Source: Deltaproteobacteria bacterium
Lineage (GTDB): Bacteria > Desulfobacterota > Desulfovibrionia > Desulfovibrionales > Desulfovibrionaceae
DNA length: 64,000 bases
Reading direction: 5' to 3'
NCBI GenBank assembly: GCA_009929215.1
Contig: SAAX01000001.1
Location: forward strand, 1-64,000
Positions 45,860 to 57,144 of this stretch are shown one piece after another. The position numbers and the translations under genes are program-made. Numbering within the stretch: position 1 is the stretch's first letter; the number at the start of each line of letters is the position of its first letter. The notes below the pieces were generated by a model. That model did not search any database. It saw nothing but the letters and a program-made list of their open reading frames with translations, and was not told where the DNA came from.

Positions 45860-46741
45860 TTAGCCCTTGCGGAACACCATGGTCATCATATTGCCCCAAA
45901 AAGGCGGCGAGAACTCAGCAGGCTCCTGCCCCTTGTTTTTGGCTTCAACAGCCCTGCTGACAGCCTGAATGTCCCTTTCGGGGTTGGCGTAGGGAGTTTC
46001 TTCATAAAAAAAGGTCTGCCCAACTGTGTCGCAGCCCAATGCCGCAAATTCGCCTGCCAGCGATTGCGGCGTGTAGCCCACACAGTCACAGGGGGTCAGA
46101 CTGAACCGAAACTTTTTGCGAAACACCCGATGGCAAAAAGATTCCATATTGGGTTGCGCTGTCACATACACCAGACCGCCGGGTGCGAGCAGCGAGGCAG
46201 CCTTGCTAAAAAAATCTCGCGGCGCATGCACATACTGCAATACACCGCGAAAGATGATCAGGTCGAAACCGGGAGTTATGTCCAGATCAGGAAAATACCC
46301 TTCCTGCACAGGATACTTTTGCGCAGCCCTCAGCGCCGCTTCATGGCCAAATTCCACGCCGTGACACACGTGCCCTGCGGCAGCAAACATATCCAGAAAC
46401 AGGCCGTCTGCGCAGCCCACGTCAAGCACCTTGGCCTTGGCCTTTAGAAATTGGGCAATGTACTCGTAATCCACCACATACATGCGCTGCCGCAGGGCGC
46501 ATTCCTCTTCAACAGCGCTGTGTTCGCGGTTCTGATAGTCCTGCCAGTATGCAGACAGCCCAGCCTGATTGAGTCGATGATCGCAATAGTATGTGCCGCA
46601 AGCACACTTTTGGGCCACTACACCTTCGCCTGCCGCGTAGGCCGTCTGGCTTTCCTGCCCGCCACAGACCGGGCATGCGTTAACTTTTTCCAGATAACAC
46701 TGAGCAAAAAAATCTCCTTCCATAAAATCCTCCGCTCTCAA
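45860..46741 (-). CDS. Class I SAM-dependent methyltransferase with N-terminal Zn-ribbon-like Cys cluster
   Basis: CPVCGGQESQTAYAAGEGVVAQKCACGTYYC; AKVLDVGCADGLFLDMFAAAGHVCHGVE motif I. Confidence 0.82.
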   Translation of the reverse strand: MRAEDFMEGDFFAQCYLEKVNACPVCGGQESQTAYAAGEGVVAQKCACGTYYCDHRLNQAGLSAYWQDYQNREHSAVEEECALRQRMYVVDYEYIAQFLKAKAKVLDVGCADGLFLDMFAAAGHVCHGVEFGHEAALRAAQKYPVQEGYFPDLDITPGFDLIIFRGVLQYVHAPRDFFSKAASLLAPGGLVYVTAQPNMESFCHRVFRKKFRFSLTPCDCVGYTPQSLAGEFAALGCDTVGQTFFYEETPYANPERDIQAVSRAVEAKNKGQEPAEFSPPFWGNMMTMVFRKG

Positions 46742-46867
46742 AGCCTAAAACGCGTTTTCCGATAAGTCCAGCAAAGCGGGGCTTTCGCAATAAATACTTT
46801 ATGCACTGGATGTTGCGATACACAAGGGCCTGAGAACATCGGCTTCAATGGTCCAAAAACAGCAAAA

Positions 46868-46904
46868 GCCCGCGCCGTAGGGATACATCCTTGACGGTGC
46901 GGGC
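46868..46904 (-). terminator. Terminator-like hairpin downstream of argJ
   Basis: gcccgcgccgt ... acggtgcgggc, followed on the minus strand by ttttgct. Confidence 0.5.
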
Positions 46905-46941
46905 CTGTAGCAGTCATAGCTGCAATTTGCAGCAAAAGCGC

Positions 46942-48132
46942 CTATGAACGGTAGTCGGAATTAAGGCTCACGTATTCGTGCCCAAGGTCGGAAGCCTGAA
47001 AGTTGTAACAACCCGCGCCGCCGCCCAAATCAATCTCCACCTGCACGTCCTTGGCCTTGAGCAGTTCGGCCAAGGCGTCTTCCTGCACTTCGTTCACGGG
47101 GCATCCCTTGCGGAAACGCTCGATGCCGCAGAGCTTCATGCTCACCTTGGTGGGGTCAAACCTTGCCCCGCTGTAGCCCACGGCTGTAACAATGCGCCCC
47201 CAGTTGGCATCGCCGCCGTAGATGGCAGTTTTGACCAGCTGCGAATGCCCCACGCTACGGGCTACGGTACGGGCGTCGTCGTCGCTGGCAGCGCCGGTTA
47301 CGGTGATATGAATGACCTTGCTGGCCCCCTCGCCGTCCATGACCAGCATGTGCGACACAGTGCCGAGGATATCGGTCAGAGCTTCTTCCAGGAGGGCCAG
47401 ATCGGCAGCACTTTGGGCCACCACGCCAGATGCGCCGTTGGCAAGACCCAGGATTGTGTCGTTGGTGGAGGTATCGCCGTCAACGCTCACGCGGTTGAAG
47501 GTCTTTTCGACAGCGCGGCTAAACATGGCCTGCCACGGTTCGCGCTCCACCTTGGCATCGGTGAGGGCCACACAAAGCATGGTGGCCATGTTGGGGCAGA
47601 TCATGCCCGCGCCCTTGGCCATGACCGTAAGGCGCACAGTGCCACCCGCAAGAGTCACCTCGCGCATGGAAAATTTGGGAAAGGCATCGGTGGTCATGAA
47701 GGCCCGCGTAAAGCCCTCGGCATCACGCTTACCGATATTCTTGACCAGCGAGGGCACAGCTTCAAGCCACAGATCCATCTTGAGGTGTGCGCCCACAACT
47801 CCCGTGGAAAGGGGCAAAATCTCATCAGATTCAAGGCCGGTAAGACCCGCAATCATGGCCTGAGTGGCGCGGCAGTTGGCAAGACCCTCGTCGCCGGTGC
47901 AGGCATTGGCCTGACCAGAGTTGGCCAGAACGGCGCGTGCCGTGCCACGGGTAGCCAGAATTTCCTGGCACACCAGCACGGGTGCGGCTTTAAACAGGTT
48001 TTGGGTAAACATACCCGCCAGTACTGCGGTTCTATCTGAAACTATAATGCCAAGGTCGTCGCGGCCAGCCTTTTTAAAACAAGCCGCCGCTGCACCGGCC
48101 CTGAAACCCTTTGGCAGATCGTCCTGCATCAT
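46942..48132 (-). CDS. argJ: Bifunctional glutamate N-acetyltransferase/ornithine acetyltransferase
   Basis: 396 aa; KGAGMICPNMATMLC self-cleavage motif, SVDGDTSTNDT. Confidence 0.95.
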   Translation of the reverse strand: MMQDDLPKGFRAGAAAACFKKAGRDDLGIIVSDRTAVLAGMFTQNLFKAAPVLVCQEILATRGTARAVLANSGQANACTGDEGLANCRATQAMIAGLTGLESDEILPLSTGVVGAHLKMDLWLEAVPSLVKNIGKRDAEGFTRAFMTTDAFPKFSMREVTLAGGTVRLTVMAKGAGMICPNMATMLCVALTDAKVEREPWQAMFSRAVEKTFNRVSVDGDTSTNDTILGLANGASGVVAQSAADLALLEEALTDILGTVSHMLVMDGEGASKVIHITVTGAASDDDARTVARSVGHSQLVKTAIYGGDANWGRIVTAVGYSGARFDPTKVSMKLCGIERFRKGCPVNEVQEDALAELLKAKDVQVEIDLGGGAGCYNFQASDLGHEYVSLNSDYRS

Positions 48133-48308
48133 CTACTCCATTATATCGTTGACTGTGCCGCTCGTGCCCCGGCGATTCCAGAGCCAGCGCGATATGACCA
48201 ATACCAGTTCCGTGGGGTATATCTACTTTGAAAAAGTTACCGTGCTCCTGTGCAGAATGCACTTTTACCGCGCGGTCAACAACCGCAAATTTTCCCCCAC
48301 AATGCAAA

Positions 48309-48342
48309 GCGGGGGAGGAAACTGTAACGCTTCCTCCCCCGC
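48309..48342 (-). terminator. Terminator-like hairpin downstream of fusA
   Basis: gcgggggaggaa-actgtaacgc-ttcctcccccgc, 12 bp perfect stem. Confidence 0.7.
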
Positions 48343-48380
48343 CGTATATAACCTTGCGCGGCTACGCCGCACAACTCAGA

Positions 48381-50456
48381 CTATGTGCGGCTCTTCTGAA
48401 TTTCTTCAGCAATGGCAGCGGGCACGCGTTCGTAGTGGTCGAACTGCATGGTGAAGGTGGCACGGCCCTGGGTACGCGAACGCAGGTCGGTGGCGTAGCC
48501 AAACATGGCGGAAAGCGGAACCTGAGCGCGAACGCTCTGGGCGCCGCCAGCGCGGGCTTCCATGCTCTGCACGCGGCCACGGCGGCCATTGAGGTCGCCC
48601 ATGACATCGCCAAGGTATTCTTCAGGGGTAACCACTTCCACGTCCATGATAGGTTCGAGCAGCACAGGGGTAGCCTTGCGCATGCCGTCCTTGATGGCCA
48701 TGGAACCGGCCACATAGAAGGCCTGTTCGGAAGAGTCAACTTCGTGGTACGAACCGAAGATCAGCTTGACCTTCACGTCAACCACGGGGAAGCCGGCCAG
48801 CACGCCAGCCTTCAGGGCATCATTGATACCCTTGTCAACAGCGGGGATGTATTCCTTGGGAATGACGCCACCGGTGATGCCGTTGATGAACTCGTAGCCG
48901 TTACCGGGGTTGGGTTCAATCTCGATAACAACGTGACCGTACTGACCGCGACCACCAGACTGCTTGGCGTACTTGAGGTCCGACTTGGCAGGCTTGGAGA
49001 TGGTTTCGCGGTAGGCAACCTGGGGCTTGCCCACGTTGGCGTTGACGCCAAATTCGCGGGTAAGGCGGTCAACGATGATTTCCAGGTGCAGTTCGCCCAT
49101 ACCGGCGATCAGGGTCTGGTTGGTTTCATCGTCGCCCTTCACGCGGAACGAGGGGTCTTCCTTGGCCAGCTTGTTCAGAGCGGCAGAAAGAGCGTCGCGG
49201 TCAGCCTTGGTCTTGGGCTCAATGGCCACTTCGATAACCGGATCAGGAATGTTCAACGATTCCAGGATCACTTCGCGCTTTTCGTCGCACAGGGTGTCGC
49301 CGGTAGAGGCGTTCTTGAGGCCCACGAGAGCAACGATGTCGCCAGCGCCAGCCCATTTCACGTCTTCACGCTTGTTGGCGTGCATCTTAAGGATGCGGCC
49401 GATGCGTTCGCGCTTGCCGGTGTTGGCGTTGTACACGGTCATGCCGGATTCGAGGAAGCCGGAGTAAATACGGAAGAACGAAAGGTGACCGATGAATGGG
49501 TCGGAGAAGAGCTTGAACACCAGACCGGCAAGGGGTTCCTTGTCGTCGCAGTGGCATTCAACAACTTCTTCCTTGCCAGCAATGTGGCCGGGCATGGGCG
49601 GGATGTCCACAGGAGAAGGCAGATAGTCCACCACGGCGTCAAGCAGGGGCTGCACGCCCATGTTGCGGAAGGCAGAACCCAGCAGCACCGGCACGATGTT
49701 GCGGCCAATGGTGGCTTTGCGGATGCAGGAAATGATTTCTTCCTCGGTCAGCGTTTCGCCGCCAAGGTACTTTTCGAGCAGCACTTCGTCTTCTTCTGCC
49801 ACGGCTTCAAGCATTTCGTGATGCTTTTCGTCGTACAGATCCTTCATGTCGGCGGGCACGTCTTCAATGGTGAATTCCGCACCCTTGGAGGATTTGTCAA
49901 AACGGATGGCCTTGCCAAGCACCAGGTCTACCACGCCTTCAAACTTGTCTTCGCTGCCGATGGGCAACTGCAAGGGCACGGGTTTGGCGCCCAGACGGTC
50001 GCGGATCATGTCCACGCAGCGGAAGAAGTTGGCACCGATACGGTCCATCTTGTTCACAAAGCAGATACGCGGAACATTGTAACGGTCAGCCTGACGCCAC
50101 ACGGTTTCAGACTGGGGTTCAACACCGGCAACGGCGTCGAACACGCACACAGCACCGTCGAGCACGCGCAGCGAGCGTTCAACTTCAATGGTGAAGTCAA
50201 CGTGGCCGGGGGTGTCGATGATGTTGACGCGGTAGTCTTTCCAGAAGCAGGTGGTTGCAGCGGAGGTAATGGTGATGCCGCGTTCCTGCTCCTGCTCCAT
50301 CCAGTCCATGGTGGAGGCGCCGTCGTGCGTTTCGCCGATCTTGTGGTTAACGCCGGTATAAAAAAGAATACGTTCGGTGGTGGTGGTCTTGCCTGCGTCA
50401 ATATGGGCCATAATGCCGATATTGCGCTGTTTGTTTACAGCAACGGTGCGGGACAC
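48381..50456 (-). CDS. fusA: Elongation factor G
   Basis: 691 aa; [48 protein letters not shown], full EF-G pattern. Confidence 0.97.
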   Translation of the reverse strand: MSRTVAVNKQRNIGIMAHIDAGKTTTTERILFYTGVNHKIGETHDGASTMDWMEQEQERGITITSAATTCFWKDYRVNIIDTPGHVDFTIEVERSLRVLDGAVCVFDAVAGVEPQSETVWRQADRYNVPRICFVNKMDRIGANFFRCVDMIRDRLGAKPVPLQLPIGSEDKFEGVVDLVLGKAIRFDKSSKGAEFTIEDVPADMKDLYDEKHHEMLEAVAEEDEVLLEKYLGGETLTEEEIISCIRKATIGRNIVPVLLGSAFRNMGVQPLLDAVVDYLPSPVDIPPMPGHIAGKEEVVECHCDDKEPLAGLVFKLFSDPFIGHLSFFRIYSGFLESGMTVYNANTGKRERIGRILKMHANKREDVKWAGAGDIVALVGLKNASTGDTLCDEKREVILESLNIPDPVIEVAIEPKTKADRDALSAALNKLAKEDPSFRVKGDDETNQTLIAGMGELHLEIIVDRLTREFGVNANVGKPQVAYRETISKPAKSDLKYAKQSGGRGQYGHVVIEIEPNPGNGYEFINGITGGVIPKEYIPAVDKGINDALKAGVLAGFPVVDVKVKLIFGSYHEVDSSEQAFYVAGSMAIKDGMRKATPVLLEPIMDVEVVTPEEYLGDVMGDLNGRRGRVQSMEARAGGAQSVRAQVPLSAMFGYATDLRSRTQGRATFTMQFDHYERVPAAIAEEIQKSRT

Positions 50457-50558
50457 GGTGTTTCCTCCATACTGCGGATGCGGTGTGGTGCAAAGCCGAC
50501 GCCGCTTCCTTGCGGACGCGGCGTCGGGCTGAATTCAGATAAAAAACGGAAGGCCCTC

Positions 50559-51029
50559 TTACCAGCGGTAGTGAGCGAAAGCCTTGTTTGCGTCGGCCAT
50601 GCGGTGCGTGTCTTCACGCTTTTTCACCGCGCCGCCGCGACCGTTGAAAGCATCCAGCAGTTCGGCGGAAAGTTTGGCAGTCATGCCCTTTTCACCGCGC
50701 GAACGCGCATAGTTGATAAGCCAACGAATCGACAGGGAAACCTGACGTTCGGGGCGCACTTCCATGGGCACCTGGTAGGTGGCGCCGCCCACGCGGCGGG
50801 CCTTAACTTCCATGTGGGGCTTTACGTTGTCCAGGGCCTTTTCAAAGGCGCGCATGGGTTCTTCGCCCGTCTTTTCAGCCAGGGTTTCAAGGGAGCTGTA
50901 GAAAATCTTTTCGGCTGCACCCTTCTTGCCGTCGAACATAAGCCTGTTCACAAACTTGGTGACAAGGCGGCTGGAGTACAACGGATCGGGCAGCACTTCC
51001 CTCTTCGGGATAGGACCTTTACGGGGCAT
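50559..51029 (-). CDS. rpsG: 30S ribosomal protein S7
   Basis: 156 aa; [37 protein letters not shown]. Confidence 0.98.
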   Translation of the reverse strand: MPRKGPIPKREVLPDPLYSSRLVTKFVNRLMFDGKKGAAEKIFYSSLETLAEKTGEEPMRAFEKALDNVKPHMEVKARRVGGATYQVPMEVRPERQVSLSIRWLINYARSRGEKGMTAKLSAELLDAFNGRGGAVKKREDTHRMADANKAFAHYRW

Positions 51030-51137
51030 GGGGTTTCTCCTTCATGCTTTTTTGGCGGCGGCACCAAACCCCGCGGCGACCGGCGCTTCCAAAGAAGCAG
51101 CCAGGCGGGCCGCATGGCACACGCCGAATGAAAAAAA

Positions 51138-51509
51138 CTACTTGGGACGCTTGGCGCCGTACTTGGAACGGCTCTTGCGACGGTCGGCCACGCCGGACGT
51201 ATCAAGAGTACCGCGCACGATATGGTAACGGACACCGGGTAAGTCTTTTACACGACCACCGCGGATGATCACCACGGAGTGTTCCTGCAAGTTGTGACCT
51301 TCGCCGGGGATGTAGGCCGTAACTTCGATACCGTTGGTCAGGCGCACACGGGCGACCTTACGCAGAGCCGAGTTAGGCTTTTTCGGGGTGGTGGTGTACA
51401 CGCGCGTGCAAACGCCACGGCGCTGCGGGCAAGCCTGCAGGGCGGGGGTCTTCTTACGCTTCACCACGGCCTTCCGCTCGATGCGGATAAGCTGGTTAAT
51501 CGTGGGCAT
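51138..51509 (-). CDS. rpsL: 30S ribosomal protein S12
   Basis: 123 aa; [61 protein letters not shown]. Confidence 0.98.
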   Translation of the reverse strand: MPTINQLIRIERKAVVKRKKTPALQACPQRRGVCTRVYTTTPKKPNSALRKVARVRLTNGIEVTAYIPGEGHNLQEHSVVIIRGGRVKDLPGVRYHIVRGTLDTSGVADRRKSRSKYGAKRPK

Positions 51510-51694
51510 TATTTCCCTCCATATGGGATATTACGCTCAAAAAATGAGCTTTTAGAACAACAAGGCATAGCTTTTCTGCCAGGGCCTGTCAATAGGCAGC
51601 CCCGGCAAAGAACGCGAACAAAAATTTTCTTTCTACACCAAACCCTGACAAAAAAACAAGCCGTTAGCGCGCGGCGCTTGGCCGCAACCCCGAT

Positions 51695-52039
51695 TTAATG
51701 CGGCATGGAGCCAGAAAAAAAATTTATTACAAGCACGCCCAACACTATCAGCCCAAGGCCAAGGCAGGCGGCAAGGTCGAGCTTTTGCCCAAAAAACAGC
51801 AGGCCCATGAGCGAAACAAGCACAATGCCAATGCCGCTCCAGATGCCATACGATATGCCCATGGGCACAATATCAAGCACCTTTGAAAGCAGAAAAAACG
51901 AAATGCCGTAGCCAAGCAGTGAGGCAACGGTGGGCAACAGGCGGCTCATGCCGTCCGACTGTTTGAGTAAGGCCGTGGCCGCAACCTCTACCACAATGGC
52001 AGCGCCCAGTTGCAGATAGGCCGTAACGGCAGCAGTCAT
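51695..52039 (-). CDS. Small multidrug resistance (SMR) family transporter
   Basis: 114 aa; 4 TM, AIVVEVAATALLKQSDG with the membrane Glu, GISYGIWSGIGIVLVSLMG. Confidence 0.9.
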   Translation of the reverse strand: MTAAVTAYLQLGAAIVVEVAATALLKQSDGMSRLLPTVASLLGYGISFFLLSKVLDIVPMGISYGIWSGIGIVLVSLMGLLFFGQKLDLAACLGLGLIVLGVLVINFFSGSMPH

Positions 52040-52156
52040 ACAAACCTCTTTATTGTGCGGGGCAGAGCCGCCGCAGCAAGCAAGGCGCGGACGACAGGCA
52101 ACTGCCCGCCGTCCGCGCCGCGTATTCAGACCGGAAACCCGTGTGGATTCAGCCGG

Positions 52157-54820
52157 TTATTCTTCCGTCAAGGCCTCGGCAAAGCGGGCGCGCAGGGCCT
52201 GCATTTTTTCCTTGGCGTCCAGCAGCTTGTCGGCGCGTTCGCGTTCGCGGGCAACCACATCTGCCGGGGCGCGGCTCACAAAGCTTTCGTTGCTCAGCTT
52301 CATGTTCACGCCTATCACGTCTTTTTCAAGCTTGGCGATTTCCTTGTCCAGACGGGCCAGCTCGCCATTCAGGTCTACCGCGCCCTTGAGGGGCACAATA
52401 ACCTGGCAGCCTTCCACCACCGCCGAGGCCGAAGCCTTGGGGGCGTGCACATCGGTGCCGATGGTGAGGTTTTCAAGCCGCGCAAGCGTTACCATGCACT
52501 GGCTGTTGGCCTCAAGCAGCTCGGCCTGGGCAGCGTCCACTGGGTGCAGCATAAGGCTGACCTTGTGGCTGGGGCTGATGCCAAGCTCGGCCTTGATGGT
52601 GCGCACGGCCACAATGATGCCCTGAATCAGCTCCATGCGGTCGGCTTCCGCCGGGCGGTAGCAGGCGGGGCGTGCGGCGGGGTACAGCTCGCGGGCGATG
52701 TCCGTGGCCTTGCCCCCTGCCGCCACGGGCAGGGCAGCCCATATTTCGGCGGTCACGAAGGGAATGATGGGGTGCAAAAGCACCAGCAGTTCACGCAGGG
52801 CCAGCCACAGCACATACTGGGCTTCGGCCTTGCGCTTGGGATCTTCAGACTGCATGTCGGGCTTGATGAGCTCAAGATACCAGTCGCAGAATTCGTTCCA
52901 CAGGAATTTGTAGCCAAGCTGGGCCGCATCGTTGAAGCGGTAGTCGGCCAACGACTTTTCCATGTCCTGCTTGACCACTTCAAGCCGGTGCAGCAGCCAC
53001 TGGTGGTGCAGACCGGGCACGGATTCCGGGGCCACGGGGGCCGGGGCTTCTTCCGGCAGGTTCATGAGGGCAAAGCGGGCCGCGTTCCAGAGCTTGTTGA
53101 CAAAGTGGCGGTAGCCCTCAATGCGCTCTTCAGAAAGGCGGATATCGCGCCCCATAGCGGCAAAGGCCGTAAGGGTGAAGCGCAGCGAGTCGCAGCCGTA
53201 TTTGTCGATCATGGCCAGCGGGTCAATGACATTACCCGTGGATTTGGACATCTTGCGGCCAGAGGCGTCGCGCACCAGGGCATGCAGGTACACGTCCTTG
53301 AACGGAACCTCGCCCATAAAGTGGATGCCCATCATCATCATGCGGGCCACCCAGAAGAACAGGATGTCAAAACCCGTCACCAGCACCGAGGTGGGGTACC
53401 AGCGGCGCAGATCCTTGGTGTCTTCGGGCCAGCCCATGGTCGAGAAGGGCCACAGGGCGGACGAAAACCAGGTATCCAGTACGTCTTCTTCCTGCTTGAG
53501 CGCACCGCCGCACTTGGGGCAGACGGCGGGGGCTTCTTCGGCCACCACCATTTCGCCGCAAGATTCGCAGTTCCAGGCCGGGATGCGGTGGCCCCACCAT
53601 ATCTGACGGCTGATGCACCAGTCGCGGATATTGTCGAGCCAGTGATAGTAGGTCTTGAGCCAGGTTTCGGGAAAAATCTTGGTCATGCCGGGCACGGCGT
53701 CGCGCGCGGCAGGGGCCATCTTGGTGGCGGCCACAAACCACTGGGTAGAAACGTGCGGTTCAACCACCGTATGGCAGCGGTAGCAGTGGCCCACGGCGTG
53801 GTCGAGCTCTTCAATGCCCTCAAGCTGCCCAGCAGCTTCGATGTCGGCCACAATGCGGTTGCGGCATTCATCCTTGGCAAGGCCCTGATACACCCCGGCC
53901 TCGGCGGTCATGACGCCGTTTTCGTCAATGGCCTTGAGGAAAACGAGGTCGTGCTTTTTGCCCAGCATCCAGTCGTTGTGGTCGTGGCAGGGCGTAACCT
54001 TGAGCGCGCCCGTGCCAAATTCGCGGTCAACGTAGGCATCGGCAATAATGGGAATCTCGCGCCCAAGTACGGGAACCACGGCCTTTTTGCCGATAAGGCC
54101 CGCGTAGCGCTCGTCTTCGGGATGCACGCAGATGGCGGTGTCGCCGGGGATGGTCTCGGGGCGCGTGGTGGCAATGGTGATATGCCCGCTGCCGTCGGCC
54201 AGCAGATAGCGCACCTTCCACAGCTTGCCACGGCTCTGTTCGTGTTCCACTTCGTCGTCGGCCAGAGCCGTGTGGCAACGCGAGCACCAGTTGATGATGT
54301 AGTCGCCCTTGTAGATCAGGCCATCATTGTAGAGGCGCACAAAAACCTTGCGCACTGCGGCAGAAAGGCCTTCGTCCATGGTAAAGCGCAGGCGCGTCCA
54401 GTCTACGGAATCGCCCAGGGCGCGAGCCTGATCAAGAATGCGGTGGCCGTATTCGTCGCGCCATTCCCACACCCGGTCAATAAAGGCCTCGCGGCCAAGA
54501 TCCTTGCGGCTCTTACCTTCCTTGGCCAGGGCGCGTTCCACCACATTTTGGGTGGCAATGCCCGCATGGTCGGTGCCGGGAACCCACAGCACGTTCTTGC
54601 CCTTTTGGCGGGCATGACGGCAGAGCACGTCGATAAGGGTATGGTTGAGCGCGTGCCCTATGTGCAGCGCGCCCGTGACGTTGGGCGGTGGAATGACAAT
54701 GGAATACGGCTCGCCGGGGGCGTCCGGATCGGGCGTAAAGGTTTTGTCATCTTCCCAGTGCTTGCGCCACCGGGCTTCAACGTCATGGGGCTCATAGCCC
54801 TTGGGTAGCGTATCCGCCAT
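52157..54820 (-). CDS. valS: Valyl-tRNA synthetase
   Basis: about 887 aa; PPNVTGALHIGHALNHTL (HIGH), KMSKSTGNVIDPL (KMSKS), C-terminal coiled coil. Confidence 0.97.
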   Translation of the reverse strand: MADTLPKGYEPHDVEARWRKHWEDDKTFTPDPDAPGEPYSIVIPPPNVTGALHIGHALNHTLIDVLCRHARQKGKNVLWVPGTDHAGIATQNVVERALAKEGKSRKDLGREAFIDRVWEWRDEYGHRILDQARALGDSVDWTRLRFTMDEGLSAAVRKVFVRLYNDGLIYKGDYIINWCSRCHTALADDEVEHEQSRGKLWKVRYLLADGSGHITIATTRPETIPGDTAICVHPEDERYAGLIGKKAVVPVLGREIPIIADAYVDREFGTGALKVTPCHDHNDWMLGKKHDLVFLKAIDENGVMTAEAGVYQGLAKDECRNRIVADIEAAGQLEGIEELDHAVGHCYRCHTVVEPHVSTQWFVAATKMAPAARDAVPGMTKIFPETWLKTYYHWLDNIRDWCISRQIWWGHRIPAWNCESCGEMVVAEEAPAVCPKCGGALKQEEDVLDTWFSSALWPFSTMGWPEDTKDLRRWYPTSVLVTGFDILFFWVARMMMMGIHFMGEVPFKDVYLHALVRDASGRKMSKSTGNVIDPLAMIDKYGCDSLRFTLTAFAAMGRDIRLSEERIEGYRHFVNKLWNAARFALMNLPEEAPAPVAPESVPGLHHQWLLHRLEVVKQDMEKSLADYRFNDAAQLGYKFLWNEFCDWYLELIKPDMQSEDPKRKAEAQYVLWLALRELLVLLHPIIPFVTAEIWAALPVAAGGKATDIARELYPAARPACYRPAEADRMELIQGIIVAVRTIKAELGISPSHKVSLMLHPVDAAQAELLEANSQCMVTLARLENLTIGTDVHAPKASASAVVEGCQVIVPLKGAVDLNGELARLDKEIAKLEKDVIGVNMKLSNESFVSRAPADVVARERERADKLLDAKEKMQALRARFAEALTEE

Positions 54821-54858
54821 CTTGCTTTCTCCATAAAAGGCGGCGATAATGCGACACC

Positions 54859-56301
54859 ATGTTTGCCGCACAGCCAATCTGCATATTATGGGATGCGTCC
54901 CACATCTGGGGCCTCATGGCCTGGCGCGCTGTTCGCGCACTGGGACTGCCCTGCCGCCTGGTTAAGGGACAAGAAATAGCCGAAGGCGCGTATTTAGGCA
55001 AGCCGGGGGGCGCAGGCCCCAATGGCGGCCAGCATCAAGGCGGCGCGGGCGTGTCGCTGCTGCTTGTGCCCGGCGGCAATGCCCGCCTCAAGGCCGCTGC
55101 CCTCACACCCTCTGGGCGCGAAGCCGTGCGCCAGTGGGTAGAGCGCGGCGGCAACTATCTGGGTTTTTGTGGCGGCGCGGGCCTGGCCCTCACCCACCCC
55201 AATCCCGATCACGGGCTCAATATCTGCCCCTGGGCGCGGGCTGCCTATCCGGAACGCCTGTACCACCTCATTTCTGGTCACGTGCGGGCGCACATTACCC
55301 CGGGGCACGAATTTTCGCCGCAACGGCTCGACCAGCCTGAAGGCTCGCCCAAGGCCGACAACATTTCCCCCGGCATGACATCTGCCTGCATTGGGGCTCG
55401 CCGCGCGGCCCTTCGTCAGCCAGAGGCAGAGGCCCAGCATTGCGCCTTTTTGCCATCCCTGCCCGTGTGGTGGCCGGGCCGCTTTGCCCCGCAAGAAGAC
55501 GACCGCGTGACCGTGCTGGCCTCCTACGGATTTCCCGACAAGGATTTCTGGCTGGCAGACCTCACCCTGCAAAGCATTCCTTCCAAAGTATTTTCGCACT
55601 GGCGCGACCTGTACGGGGTCAACCTTTCGGCAGATTTTCTTGAAGGCCAGCCCATGGCTGTCACCGGGCAATACGGCAAGGGTCGCTATGTGCTGAGCTA
55701 CTCGCACCTTGAAACACCGCACAGCCCCGATGCCAATGCATGGCTGGCCCAGCTGCTGCGCAGCATGACCGGCCTTGAGCCCAGCCGGGCAGATGTGCCC
55801 CTGTGGCAGCTGCGCTACCCCTGCGACGCGTGGCCCCAAGGCACGGGCGGCCCGCTGCTGGACGCCCTGCGCCACATGCGCGAGCTGCTTGATCTGGCCG
55901 TGGCCCACCACCTCTTTTTTGCCCGCACACACTGGCTGTGGGGCTGGCGCACGGGCCTGCCCGGGGCATCGTGCAACAACCTGCACGCGGCCCTGTGTAC
56001 GGCGGCCAGCCTTGAGCCCTCGGCGGCGGCTCTGGCCTACTGGCAGCAAACCGCCCCGCGCTTTGCCAAGCTTGAAAGCCTGTTTGCCTCTGTGGCAGAA
56101 GATTATTTTCTGGCCTGCCGACTGGCCGAAACGCTCTCGCCCACCATGCCCGATGCGGTGGACAGGCGCGGCCTTGATCACCAGCGCGAATCGCTGTTTG
56201 GCCACCCCATGACGGGAGGCGGCATTCTGGCCGAGCTGCTGGGCATACTGGAAGAGCTTATCTACCTTTCACAGACAGCCACGCCCTGCGATCTGGCCTA
56301 A
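54859..56301 (+). CDS. BPL_N (GATase-like) domain protein
   Basis: 480 aa; ILWDASHIWGLMAWRAVRALGLPCRLV, LLLVPGGNARLKAAAL, WVERGGNYLGFCGGAGLAL; directly upstream of lipB-lipA. Confidence 0.75.
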   Translation: MFAAQPICILWDASHIWGLMAWRAVRALGLPCRLVKGQEIAEGAYLGKPGGAGPNGGQHQGGAGVSLLLVPGGNARLKAAALTPSGREAVRQWVERGGNYLGFCGGAGLALTHPNPDHGLNICPWARAAYPERLYHLISGHVRAHITPGHEFSPQRLDQPEGSPKADNISPGMTSACIGARRAALRQPEAEAQHCAFLPSLPVWWPGRFAPQEDDRVTVLASYGFPDKDFWLADLTLQSIPSKVFSHWRDLYGVNLSADFLEGQPMAVTGQYGKGRYVLSYSHLETPHSPDANAWLAQLLRSMTGLEPSRADVPLWQLRYPCDAWPQGTGGPLLDALRHMRELLDLAVAHHLFFARTHWLWGWRTGLPGASCNNLHAALCTAASLEPSAAALAYWQQTAPRFAKLESLFASVAEDYFLACRLAETLSPTMPDAVDRRGLDHQRESLFGHPMTGGGILAELLGILEELIYLSQTATPCDLA

Positions 56302-56358
56302 AACTTTTAGGACGACCAGTCGCCCGCCGCCCCATACCACTGGACGGCGACAGCGCAT

Positions 56359-57087
56359 ATGGGTATGAGGGCTTTTTTATCCACCTCAGCCACTCTGGCC
56401 CGTATGTACGCATTTGACCTTGGCTGCACTGCCTACCAACGCGCCTTTGGAATACAGCAACTGGCGCAGGCCTTTGTGCTGCGTGGCGGCGACGACATTC
56501 TGCTGCTGCTCGAGCACCCGCCCACCGTAACCTTGGGCAAAAACTCCGGGCAGGAGAACCTGCCCCCCAACCTCGCGGCCCTGTGGGGCTCTGCGGTTGA
56601 TGTGGTGCACAGCACCCGTGGCGGCAACATTACCTGCCACTTTCCCGGTCAGTTGGTGGCCTATCCCATCATCAACCTGAAAAAGCGCACTGGCGGCGTC
56701 AGGGCCTATGTGCACGATGTGGAAGAAACCGCCATCCGCACCGTGCGTCAGTTTGGCATTGAAGCGGCCCGCAATCCGGGATTTCCCGGCGTGTGGGTGG
56801 GCAACAGCAAAATTGCCTCGCTGGGCATTGCTGTGCAGCGCCATGTTACCCTGCACGGGCTGGCCATGAATGTGGCCAGGGATCTCTCGCTGTTCAACTT
56901 CATCACTCCCTGCGGGCTGGATGGCGTAACCGCCACCTCGGTGCAGCGCGAGCAGACCGGCCCCCCTGCCAGCATGGAAGAGGTGAAAAGCCGTTTTCTC
57001 GAGGCTTTTTGCGTAGTTTTTGCGCAGCCGCAGCCGCCTCTGCAATCGGCAGAGGACTGCCAAGCCCTGCTTGCGGCGCAGGCATAG
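56359..57087 (+). CDS. lipB: Lipoyl(octanoyl) transferase
   Basis: LLLLEHPPTVTLGKNSG, STRGGNITCHFPGQLVAYPI, KIASLGIAVQRHVTLHGLAMNV. A start at 56404 is also possible. Confidence 0.95.
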   Translation: MGMRAFLSTSATLARMYAFDLGCTAYQRAFGIQQLAQAFVLRGGDDILLLLEHPPTVTLGKNSGQENLPPNLAALWGSAVDVVHSTRGGNITCHFPGQLVAYPIINLKKRTGGVRAYVHDVEETAIRTVRQFGIEAARNPGFPGVWVGNSKIASLGIAVQRHVTLHGLAMNVARDLSLFNFITPCGLDGVTATSVQREQTGPPASMEEVKSRFLEAFCVVFAQPQPPLQSAEDCQALLAAQA

Positions 57088-57144
57088 ACCCGACATCAGA
57101 TCACGATATTATTTTGGCAGCACCCTGCCAGCAGGATACCACGC

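Noticed and set aside
48228-51131. 967-aa plus-strand ORF opposite fusA/rpsG
   Set aside because: Shadow ORF: lies antisense to unmistakable fusA and rpsG; rare TTA/CTA/TCA codons in the real genes leave the opposite frame open. Composition is non-protein-like.
52010-54808. 932-aa plus-strand ORF opposite valS
   Set aside because: Antisense shadow of valS; no recognisable domain.
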